From a bacterium (lineage in GTDB: Bacteria; Planctomycetota; Planctomycetia; Pirellulales; Pirellulaceae): a DNA stretch of 62,643 nt. Below are positions 33,534-42,600 of the stretch, in pieces; within the stretch, counting starts at the first letter, position 1, and each line of letters starts with the position of its first letter. The notes beneath the pieces are model-generated. The model saw only the letters and a program-made list of their open reading frames with translations. It was not told where the DNA came from and made no database searches. The stretch is taken from the NCBI GenBank assembly GCA_030430075.1, contig JAUIGN010000053.1, forward strand, positions 1 through 62,643, read 5' to 3'. Made by a program: the position numbers and the translations under genes.

Positions 33534-35096
33534 TCAGCTCGGCGCCATCGCCTGCATCAGGGAGGCGCAAAGCCAGGCGCCGTAGGTACCCAATGCATAT
33601 CCCAGCACGGCCAGCAGCACGCCCACGGGCGCCAGGGATGGATGAAAGGCGGCTGCCACCACGGGGGCGCTGGCAGCGCCTCCGATGTTGGCTTTGCTGC
33701 CGACTGCCAGAAAGAAGTAGGGCGCTCGGATGAAATACGCGACCAGGAACATCAGGGCCACATGGAAGGCCATCCAGACCAGGCCGACGGCGAACAGGCC
33801 GGCGTGTTCGAAGATCGCCCAGATGTCCATCTTCAATCCGATCGTCGCAACCAGGATGAAGATGAACGCGGTCCCGACGCGGGAGGCGCCGACTCCCTCC
33901 AACTTGCGGGCCTTGGTAAAGGACAGCAGGACGCCCACCGTTGTGGCCAGAACGATCAGCCAGAAGAACTCGGAGTCGAGGCTGAACTTGCTGAGGAACG
34001 GGGCCTGGACGTGAATCCAGGGTGCCAGCAGGTCGGCGATCAGGTGGCAGAGACCCGTGGCACCGAATGCGACCGCCAGCAGCACCATCAGGTCGACCGT
34101 GGCCGGAATCCGAGCGGTTTGCAGGCTGAACGCTTCCATCTTGTTTTGCAGCCGTTCGACGCTGGACGCATCCGCCTTCAGCAGGCGGTCGATCTGCCTG
34201 GCCTTGCCGACGCCCAGCAGCAGGAACATCATCCAGAACTCGGCGACCAGCACATCGACCGCGATCATCACGGTGAACAGGCTGTCGGACGGTCCGAACG
34301 TCTCTTTCATCGCGATCTGGTTGGCGCCGCCGCCGATCCAGCTCCCGGCGACCGTCGACAGGCCGCGCCAGACCGCTTCCGGGCCCTCGCCGCCGACCAG
34401 CTCCGGGCGGATCATCCCGACCAGCCAGACGGCAAATGGTCCTCCCACAATCACGCCGACGGTTCCCGTCAAGAACATGATTAGCGCCTTGGGGCCGAGC
34501 TTGAGGATCTCCCGCAGATCGACGCTGATGGTTAACAGCACGAGGCTCGCCGGCAAGAGAAATCGCGACGCCACGAAGTACAACTGGGAGGCTTCGGGAT
34601 CGACGATCCGGAAGAGGGTCAGAAGCGAAGGAAGAAAGTAACAGAGCAGCAACATCGGGACGATTTTATAGAACGTCTGCCAGAAGGGCGATGGAATGTT
34701 GCAGGTCCAAAAGACCAGCCCCAGGAAGACCATCAGGATCCCGAAGATCGTGGCGTCGTTGCGAATCAAAAAGGTCGGTTCGGAGTGCCCATCGTTCCCA
34801 GCAGATTCTGCACGGGCCGTTTCGTCGTCGGAAGCGACACCGCCAGGCGGCTCGCTGTCGGCCACTTCGCCGTCGGCCGCTTCGTTATTGACGGATGGCG
34901 CGCCGGCTACGGGGCCGCTGCGTGATGTGTCCGGGCCGGCATTGCCGGGCGAGCCGGGATCCTGGCACCAACTGACGGCTGCGGGGACAATCAGGGCGAG
35001 CAGCAGCCAGGTTCCGATCAGGCGGAGTCCCCAGCGGGCCGGGAAGGGCGTTTCGCGGCTACGTACGTGAAGAACAGCGGGACAAGATGATCGCAC
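33534..35096 (-). CDS. DUF819 family multi-pass membrane protein
   Basis: Protein of about 520 aa. A possible signal segment (LIGTWLLLALIVPAAVSW) is followed by a low-complexity acidic stretch of about 60 residues, then roughly eleven hydrophobic helices. DUF819 (YjcL-like) features include STVAGSWIGGGANQIAMKE, FTVMIAVDVLVAEFWMM and the C-terminal SKANIGGAASAPVVAAAF. The two glycine-rich GG motifs in opposite halves suggest a pseudo-symmetric transporter, but no substrate is known. Start is probably GTG at 35096, without a clear ribosome-binding site, so the N-terminus is uncertain. Only 21 bases separate it from the pepF stop, so the two are probably co-transcribed. Confidence 0.85.
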   Translation of the reverse strand: MRSSCPAVLHVRSRETPFPARWGLRLIGTWLLLALIVPAAVSWCQDPGSPGNAGPDTSRSGPVAGAPSVNNEAADGEVADSEPPGGVASDDETARAESAGNDGHSEPTFLIRNDATIFGILMVFLGLVFWTCNIPSPFWQTFYKIVPMLLLCYFLPSLLTLFRIVDPEASQLYFVASRFLLPASLVLLTISVDLREILKLGPKALIMFLTGTVGVIVGGPFAVWLVGMIRPELVGGEGPEAVWRGLSTVAGSWIGGGANQIAMKETFGPSDSLFTVMIAVDVLVAEFWMMFLLLGVGKARQIDRLLKADASSVERLQNKMEAFSLQTARIPATVDLMVLLAVAFGATGLCHLIADLLAPWIHVQAPFLSKFSLDSEFFWLIVLATTVGVLLSFTKARKLEGVGASRVGTAFIFILVATIGLKMDIWAIFEHAGLFAVGLVWMAFHVALMFLVAYFIRAPYFFLAVGSKANIGGAASAPVVAAAFHPSLAPVGVLLAVLGYALGTYGAWLCASLMQAMAPS

Positions 35097-35117
35097 AAGA
35101 CACCCGTTCTGGCGGAA

Positions 35118-36920
35118 TCAAATTAACTGATCGAGCTCGGCAACCAGTTGCCCGAAGTGCTGGAGGGCCGTATCGACCGGTTCCGGCTGCTCCATGTCGA
35201 CGCCCGCGTCGCGGAGGAGATCGAGAGAGAACTTCGAGCATCCGCCTTTGAGGAAGGTGAGGTAGTCGTCAAGTTCCTGGGGGCCGCCGTTGAGCACGCG
35301 CTGGCTGAGGGCAATCGCGGCCGACATCCCGGTCGCATACTTGTAGACGTAGAACGCTCGATAAAAGTGTGGGATCCGCAGGCATTCGAGTGCCAGGACG
35401 GCGTCCAGGGTGAACTCCGGGCCGAAGTACGTACAGAGCAGGTCGCGGTAGACTTCCTGAAAGGCCTGGAGGGTCAAGGGCTCGCCCGCTTCGGCCATCG
35501 CATGCGTGATCTTCTCGAACTCCGCGAACATCGTCTGTCGAATAATCGTCGCCCGGATTCCGTCAATCTCGCGATTGATCAAATAGGCACGGTGATGATC
35601 GTCGCGGGCATGGTCCGCCAGGTGCTTGCTGAGTAGCTGTTCATTGAACGTGCTGGCGACTTCGGCCACGAAGATGGTGTAGTTGTAGTACTCGAACGGT
35701 TGATGCCTGGCCGAATAGTACGAGTGCATCGAGTGGCCCGCTTCGTGGGTCAGCGTGAACACATCGTTGAGGACTTCCGGCATGAAGTTCATCATGATGA
35801 ACGGATCGGCATCGTAGCTGCCGCAACTGAACGCACCGCTCTGCTTGCCCTGATTGGGATAGCGGTCGCACCAGCGGCCCTTGAGCCCCGCCTCCAGCAC
35901 ACTGGTGTAATCATCGCCCAGCGGCGCCAGCGAGTTGATGACTGTCTTGACCGCCTGCTGCCACGTGTGACGGGTCTTGATGTCGCTGAGAATGGGCACA
36001 TACGTGTCGTAGTGGTGGATGTCCCGCAGCTTCATCTTTCGCCGACGGACGTCGTAATAATGGTGGACGGCCGGCAAGTTCTTGTGCACGGATTCGATTA
36101 AGTTGTCGTAGACCGACACGGGGACGTTGTCCGGGAAGAGGGCCGCATCCAGCGCGCTGTCGTAGCCGCGAGCCCGCGCGTAGTAGACGTCGCCTTGGAT
36201 CGATCCTTCCAACGTGGCAGCCAGCGTATTCTCGTGGGCCGTGAACTGTTCGTAGTATTTTTCGAACGCGGTCCGCCGCACGGACCGCTTGGGAGAAATC
36301 AGAAACTCGGAGAAGTTCGAGCTGGTCAGCTCCACCTGTTCGCCATGTTCATTGCGGATCACGGCAAACTTCATGTCGGCATCCAGCAACTGCCGGAAAG
36401 CCTTGCCCGCCGCTTGTGCCATCTCTCCCTGCATGGCCAGCAACCGTTCCTCCTTGGCGCTCAACGTGTGCGGTTTTTGGCGCAGGAGGCGTTCCAGCAA
36501 CAGGCGGTAAGGGCGGATCGGTTTGGCGGCCAGAAAGGTCTTCATCTTCTTGGCCGGGATGCTCATGATCTCCGGCCGGATATAGCTGGCCGCTTCGGAG
36601 GCCCGGGTGGCGGCGTTCCGATAGCGGCCCATCATCCGCTGGTAGGTACCGTTCGCCTGGTCTTCGGTGGTTTTCAGGAACGCGTAGATCCCCAATCGCT
36701 CGCCGGCCCGGTCCAGTTTGCTGTCGAACTTCAGGCAGTCGGCCAGCCCGGCGGCGCTCTCGCCGAGCTTACCCTGGTAGGCAGCGTAGCCGTCAATCTG
36801 GGACTCGAAACGCTTGAGCGCTTTCTCCCAGGCCGTGTCGCTGGGGAACAGCGACGAAAGATCCCAGGTGTCGGCCGCTTTGACCTTCGCACGAACGGGC
36901 AGTTGCTTGACTTTGCTCAT
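35118..36920 (-). CDS. pepF: Oligoendopeptidase F (M3 metallopeptidase)
   Basis: Cytosolic zinc peptidase of 600 aa, the normal length of PepF, that cleaves short peptides. The M3 signature is H392-E393-x2-H396 in LTHEAGHSMHSYYSARHQ, with the downstream glutamate in FVAEVASTFNEQLL. The N-terminal half is helical (WDLSSLFPSDTAWEKALKRF is the typical start), and FPDNVPVSVYDNLI and SGAFSCGSYDADPFIMMNF are further family blocks. No signal peptide. The start is ATG at 36920. It precedes the DUF819 gene by 21 bases and lies 284 bases after hemW on the same strand. Confidence 0.95.
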   Translation of the reverse strand: MSKVKQLPVRAKVKAADTWDLSSLFPSDTAWEKALKRFESQIDGYAAYQGKLGESAAGLADCLKFDSKLDRAGERLGIYAFLKTTEDQANGTYQRMMGRYRNAATRASEAASYIRPEIMSIPAKKMKTFLAAKPIRPYRLLLERLLRQKPHTLSAKEERLLAMQGEMAQAAGKAFRQLLDADMKFAVIRNEHGEQVELTSSNFSEFLISPKRSVRRTAFEKYYEQFTAHENTLAATLEGSIQGDVYYARARGYDSALDAALFPDNVPVSVYDNLIESVHKNLPAVHHYYDVRRRKMKLRDIHHYDTYVPILSDIKTRHTWQQAVKTVINSLAPLGDDYTSVLEAGLKGRWCDRYPNQGKQSGAFSCGSYDADPFIMMNFMPEVLNDVFTLTHEAGHSMHSYYSARHQPFEYYNYTIFVAEVASTFNEQLLSKHLADHARDDHHRAYLINREIDGIRATIIRQTMFAEFEKITHAMAEAGEPLTLQAFQEVYRDLLCTYFGPEFTLDAVLALECLRIPHFYRAFYVYKYATGMSAAIALSQRVLNGGPQELDDYLTFLKGGCSKFSLDLLRDAGVDMEQPEPVDTALQHFGQLVAELDQLI

Positions 36921-37204
36921 CAGTCGATCGGTGTCCGGTTCTCAAGAGAAGAATGTCAACTTCGACGCGGCAGGTGGTGCGTCAAACGCCGGGAATGCCG
37001 ATTTGCAGCCAGCGAGTTCATCGCCGTCGCGGGCAGCGTGCCGTCGCTGCGTCTGGGAATCACCCGCAGCCGATTCGCGGTCGAAGGCCCGCAGTCTAAC
37101 AGGACTCGGGCCGGGCAAGAAGTGACCCGTCGGAGGCGGCCCTCGGGCCGATTCACGGCACGCTGCCGCAGAGCAGGTACAGGATCACTTCCGTCCGAAT
37201 TCAC

Positions 37205-38368
37205 TTACAACAGCGAAGGCCAGATCGCGTCGCTGACCAGGAGGCCCTGCCGTGAAAGGCGAAGGATGTCGCCGTCATTGATCATCAGCCGCTGGTCGAC
37301 CAGGTGGGCGATGGTGGGGCCGCACAGTTGGCAGATCGAGTATCCCGTTTCGCGCTCGAACGCGGTGCGGGAGACACCCGCCAGCCGCCGCAGACCGAAC
37401 ACCAGACGTTCGCGGGCGGCATCTTCGGCGCCGAGCTGCTCGGATTCCGCCACGGGAGAGCGACCGCTGAGAACCCGTTTCAGGTACGTCGTGGTGCTCC
37501 GGTGGTTGACCTCGCGCCGTCCGGCGACAAACCGCGCGGCTCCCGGGCCGGCCGCCAGGTAAGGTCGTCCGGTCCAGTACACTTCATTGTGGCGACAACG
37601 GTGATCGACGGGAGGTATCCGGGCAATGTTGACCCGGGCAAAATTGGAAACTTCGTACTGGGTCAGTCCGGACGCCGTTAACGCATCGATGGCCAATTCG
37701 TACATATCTCCTTCCAGTGACTCAGCCGCCCTGGCGAGTTCGCCGGCCTGCAGACGACTCCAAAACCGGGTCCCCCGCTCAAACGTGAGCCCGTAGGTTG
37801 AGATGTGGTCCGGCGCCAAGGACAGGGCCGCAGCGAGGTCGGCGCGCCAATCCTGCAAGGATTCGCCCGGGGCACCGAAGATCAGATCGAGCGAAACGGA
37901 GTCCACCGCAGCGCGGGCCAATTCAAACGCGCGTTCGATCTCGGCGCGTCGATGATCCCGTTCCAGGACTTTCAGTTTTTGTTCGTCAAAGGACTGCGCC
38001 CCCAGGCTCAGCCGGGTCACTCCGCAACGCTGCAGCAGGTCCATCCGCTCGGCCGTCACGTCCGCCGGATTGGCCTCGACCGTGAATTCGCCGCCGTCCG
38101 CCAAAGGTAACCAGCTTCCGATCGTCTCCAGCAGGCGGGCCAGTTGTGCCGGCGAGAGATGGGTGGGCGTGCCGCCGCCAAGGAAGAGCGTGTCGACAGG
38201 CCGAGGTCTCGCCAGCCAAGACAGCTCGACTTCAACCGCCGCCAGGTAGGCCTCGATCAGGTCGTCCCGGCCGGCCAGCAACGTAAAATTGCAGTAGCCG
38301 CATCGGTGCCGGCAAAAGGGGACGTGCAGGTAGGCGGCCCGCGGCGGTTGAAATCTCGGATCATCCAC
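37205..38368 (-). CDS. hemW: Radical SAM HemW-like protein (CPO3-like haem chaperone)
   Basis: Protein of 387 aa. The radical SAM cluster motif is C19-x3-C23-x2-C26 (PFCRHRCGYCNF), without the extra cysteine that follows in true HemN. LFLGGGTPTHLS, EANPADVT, RLSLGAQSFD and DLIFGAPGESLQDW are standard radical SAM blocks. The C-terminal HemW domain includes RHNEVYWTGRPYLAAGPGA, the HNxxYW element linked to haem binding in HemW. It is therefore more likely a haem chaperone than a coproporphyrinogen dehydrogenase. The start is GTG (38368) and no ribosome-binding site is seen. Confidence 0.9.
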   Translation of the reverse strand: MDDPRFQPPRAAYLHVPFCRHRCGYCNFTLLAGRDDLIEAYLAAVEVELSWLARPRPVDTLFLGGGTPTHLSPAQLARLLETIGSWLPLADGGEFTVEANPADVTAERMDLLQRCGVTRLSLGAQSFDEQKLKVLERDHRRAEIERAFELARAAVDSVSLDLIFGAPGESLQDWRADLAAALSLAPDHISTYGLTFERGTRFWSRLQAGELARAAESLEGDMYELAIDALTASGLTQYEVSNFARVNIARIPPVDHRCRHNEVYWTGRPYLAAGPGAARFVAGRREVNHRSTTTYLKRVLSGRSPVAESEQLGAEDAARERLVFGLRRLAGVSRTAFERETGYSICQLCGPTIAHLVDQRLMINDGDILRLSRQGLLVSDAIWPSLL

Positions 38369-39208
38369 GGTGCGGCGATTCCATGGTTGCCCCGTGGCAC
38401 CGGGGTGAAGGGCTGGCGAGCGTCACAATCGGTCCGTCGGTCCTGATCATCAAAGGTCACCCAGGTGAACGCGATGGAGTAATGCAACAGGTCGCCCTGG
38501 CAAATGGCCAATACCTGTCTGAGGTACGGTGGCGAATCCGCACACGCGGCACGCCTGGGCAGCGACTTCGTGCGGGCGAAGTTGTATCGCCAGGGCACGC
38601 AGTTTGCGGAATGCTCTGGCCGTCGTATCGGCAGCGATCTCCCACTGACACCGGGCCGCGGAAGTCCGGCTGCCGGTTTGGGTGCGGGGCGGACGAGCGG
38701 CGTCTCGGGTCGTCTTCAGCTCCCAAGGGAAAGAGATCGCAATTTTTCGGGAAATCATACTCTGATCGACGGGAGGAACAACAAGCAAGACCGCCGCACG
38801 AGCTCAAGTTGACGTGCTCCGGCACAGGTCGGTCGGCCGGTTGGGCCGCGCGGGCCCTCCAACTCTCCTCGTTCGCTTTCCAGGAAGTGTCCGACCGGCG
38901 TGGGGGGCGGGCAACGCCGTGTCGCTTTTGAGCAACGCAACCAGGTCCGATCCACGTGCGGGCAGGAGAAAAAATTGTGTTTTTGGCGATCAAGTTCGGG
39001 CTCCCCTTCGTGGGGTCCACCCGGCGGTCCTGGTGGCAGTCGACCTCGATCGCAGCCGACCAGGTACGACGTTGCCGTGGGAGCCTGGCCGTGGGCGTTC
39101 GGATTGACGCCGGTAGGAAGCTTGTAACATGTTTTTGCAAAGAAGGTTATGGTTCGTCGGCAGGACAGGCAGGCGACACCGCCAGCCGGACTGGGAAACT
39201 GCCTGAAA

Positions 39209-39227
39209 TGACACTTCTGAAGTGGCA
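39209..39227. promoter_or_regulatory. Operator-like 19-bp palindrome
   Basis: TGACACTTCTGAAGTGGCA: the inner 13 bases (CACTTC-T-GAAGTG) are perfectly symmetric, and the outer part has one mismatch. It lies about 390 bases upstream of giant 1. A dimeric regulator site is possible; no regulator is identified. Confidence 0.4.
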
Positions 39228-39431
39228 TTTGTGCGCGCCCGAGCGTCATTGGGGGGCGGGGCGACACCAGCCCGCAGGAGGGAACTTTGGGCCGGTTTCC
39301 GATGTCTAAGGTCCGAGTCACCAGGCCGGTGTCAGGGGAGCGTGCGGTGTGAAATTGGCCTTGCTTCGGTTCCCGCCTGGCTACACTGAAAGGTTGGCTG
39401 TGATGGTGGAGACAACTTGCGGTCGTGGCAG

Positions 39432-39498
39432 GTGCGGGGTCGGGAGACCCGCGCACAGCGGCGTGGATGGCAGGTGCGGGGTCGGGAGACCCGCGCAC
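39432..39498. repeat. Two hairpin-forming copies of the GGGTCGGGAGACCC core
   Basis: GTGCGGGGTCGGGAGACCC followed by GCGCAC occurs identically at 39432-39456 and 39474-39498. Each can fold on itself (GGGTC/GACCC and GTGC/GCAC). The core resembles the GGGGTCGGAGACCCGCGC part of the repeats at 6604-6623 and 46279-46297. Confidence 0.85.
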
Positions 39499-39515
39499 CG
39501 CGGCTGGCCAAAAGC

Positions 39516-39549
39516 GAACAGCGGGCAGTAGGGAACAGCGGGCAGTAGG
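39516..39549. repeat. 17-bp tandem duplication
   Basis: GAACAGCGGGCAGTAGG is repeated exactly at 39516-39532 and 39533-39549, starting 103 bases upstream of the giant 1 ATG. Confidence 0.9.
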
Positions 39550-39618
39550 GAACACCAAGGCGACGGATCGATCAACCAGGGAAACAAGAGATCAGGCAAC
39601 CTCGGGATTAGGATTCAC

Positions 39619-42600
39619 ATGCGTTATCAGAGAAGCAAGCGTAACCGGGCCGTTCGACGTGCAAATTCAATTCGCCGCAATCGTTCCAGCCGCAGGCTGT
39701 TCCTGGAGTCGCTCGAGCGTCGCGTTGTGCTTTCCGCAACGCCGACCTTGATGGATCTTGATTCGTCGTCCGGATCGGAACCGGGCAACGTGCCGTCGGT
39801 CGGCGACGCGACACCCTTCGTCGCCGCCGCGGCGGGCACGTTCTCTGACGCGGCCGGGAGTTCCAGTCTGGATTGGTCCCTGGGTGCTGAAGGCGAGGGG
39901 GCCACGAACACGTCCCGGTTGACGATCTTTGTCGACGGGCAGCAGGTTGCGATTCCCGCCGACATCGGGGTCACGTCGGGCGGCACCATGGAGTCGGTTT
40001 TCACGGACGACACGAGCGGTGAATTGCGGAGCGACATGAACTCGACAGTGACCCTGGGCGACTTCTTCGATACGTGGCGAACCAACGCCGGCCTGGCGGG
40101 TAACAACCCGGATGCCGTCTTGAGTGACATGCAGTTGCTGGACAACGTGGAAGACGGCGCGAACACGGTCCAGATGTTCGTCAACGGCGAATTGTCGGAG
40201 GAGTTCGACGACTACGTGCTGCAAGATGGTGACGAAATCATCTTGGTGTACGGCGACGATCCGGTGGTGGCGCTGAACACGAATTTCGGTTCGATCGTCA
40301 TCGAGCTGTTTGAGACGGCGACGCCCGGCACGGTTGCCAACTTCTTGAATTACGTGAACGACGGCGACTACATCAATTCGTTCTTCCACCGCTCGGCGGA
40401 TTCCAGCGGCCAGGACTTCGTCATTCAGGGTGGCGGCTTCGTCACCGACTCGACCACCTACACCAGCACTGGACAGTTTACTTCGGTTCCGACCGACGCT
40501 CCGATTCAGAACGAGCCGGGGATCTCGAATCTGCGCGGCACGGTGGCGATGGCCAAGACCAGCAATCCGGACAGCGCCACCAGCCAGTTCTTCGTCAACC
40601 TGAACGACGCCAACACGTTTCTGGACAGCCCCTCCAACAGCGGCGGTTTCACCGTCTTCGGGCAGGTGCTGGACATGACGTCCAGCGACGAGATTGCCGC
40701 CCTGCCGATCCGCACCGAAGGGTCACCGTACAACGAGTTGCCGGTGGGTCCGAATGACCAGCTTGTGGTCATCCAGGAAATTCAGGGCCAGGGCGAGATC
40801 AGCGGGGTCAAGTTCGCCGACGACAACGCCAACGGTGTACGTGATGCGGGCGAGGCGGGGATCGCCGGTGTGTCGATCTTCCTGGACGCAAACAACAACG
40901 GCGTGCTGGACGCGGGCGAGGTCTCGACGACCACGGATTCCGACGGTCAGTATTTCCTCCAGGTGCCGGCAGGAACGTATACGGTCCGCGCGGACGTTTC
41001 GGCGGGCAAGGTGGCCACCGTGCCGGTTTCCCCCGACAGTTATTCGGTGACCGTCGAGATTGGTCGTGAGGCGGCGGGCCGCGATTTTGGCGAAGCGAAT
41101 CTGCCGGCCCCGACGGGCGTCGATTTGCTCAGCGGCTTCGACACGGGCACGTCGACGACAGACAACCTGACGCGCTTCAACAACGACGGGGCGGCCAATG
41201 AGCTGCAATTTTCGGTCACCGGCGTGATGCCGGGAGCCGTCGTTACCGTGTTCAGCGACGGCGTGGCGATCGGGACCGCCACGGCCGCCAGCAATACGGT
41301 AACCGTGGTGACCGACGGCGCGAACGTGCTGGCCGACGGCCCGCGCATCATCACCGCCAGACAATCCACGGCGGGAGTCGATAGTGCGGCGTCGGCTTCC
41401 TTGACCGTGACGATCGACACGGCGGCGCCCTCGGCAATCGCCAGCACGGCGCCGGACCAGACACAAGCCGGTCAGGCCTACACCTTTGATGCCGACAGCC
41501 CCTCCGAAGGTCAGGCGGGAATTTCTTATGGGCTCACCGGCGCCCCCTCCGGCATGTCCATCAACGCCTCGACCGGGGTGGTCGACTGGACACCGACGGC
41601 CCAGCAAGCAGTTCCCCAACAGTTCAGCATTGACGTCATCGACGGCGCCGGGAACACGGTCTCGCAACTGGTCGACCTGACCGTCCTGGGAGTGATTCCG
41701 GCCTTTCCGGACTCGTACTCCGTGGATGAAGAGATGGACTTGACGGTCGACGCGGCCAACGGGGTGCTCGACAACGACGTGGACGATATCGGCACGTTGA
41801 CGGCCAGCCTGGTGTCCCAGCCGGCGAACGGCACGGTGAGCTTCAATTCGGACGGTTCGTTTACGTACTCGCCGAACAGCGACTTCTTTGGCGAAGACAG
41901 TTTTACCTACCAGACGACCGACGGCGTTGACGATTCCAATGTCGCGAAGGTCACGATCGACGTGGCCAATGTGAATGACGCCGTGGTTCCCGCCGCCGAC
42001 AGCTACACGACGTCGGAAGATGTGATCCTGGAGGTCGCGGTCGACGCAGGCGTGTTGGCCAATGATCAGGACGCGGACGGTGATACGCTCACGGCGACGA
42101 TCGCCGTCCTGCCCGCCAACGGCTCGGTATCGCTGGCCGCTGATGGCGCCTTCATCTATACGCCGGACGCCGAATTCCACGGCAGCGATTCGTTCACCTA
42201 CACCGTCAGCGACGGAACGGTGACGTCCGACCCGGTGACCGTTAACCTGACGATCACGGAGGTTGCAGACGCGCCCACGGCGGTTGACGACACGTATAGC
42301 GTCAGTGAGGACGACACGCTCAGCGTGACACAGGCGAACGGTGTACTGGCCAATGACTCGGATCCGGATTCGACCGTCTTCACGGCGAATATCACGACGC
42401 AGCCTGCCAACGGAACGGTCACGCTGAACAGCAACGGCTCGTTTACGTACACGCCGGATCCCGACTTCTTCGGCAGTGACAGTTTCACCTACAAAGCGAC
42501 CGACGGCGTGAACGTCTCCGAGGACGCCACGGTGACGATCACGGTAAATGCCGAGGCAGATATTCCCACCGCGAACGACGATACCGCAACGGCTGTCAGC

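Larger units (their letters stand above)
38369..39618. other. Long intergenic region upstream of giant protein 1
   Basis: About 1250 bases between the divergent hemW and giant 1 genes. Open frames exist on both strands, the longest of 267 codons on the minus strand, but their translations are proline/arginine-rich with no domain-like pattern. It contains a 19-bp imperfect palindrome (39209-39227), two hairpin repeats (39432-39498) and a 17-bp duplication (39516-39549). Its length and contents suggest a regulatory region, and a degraded gene cannot be excluded. Confidence 0.5.

Noticed and set aside
38755..39558. 267-codon minus-strand ORF in the long intergenic region
   Set aside because: Proline/arginine-rich translation interrupted by repeat-derived text (RGSPDPAPA); no domain pattern. 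A decayed gene cannot be fully excluded.
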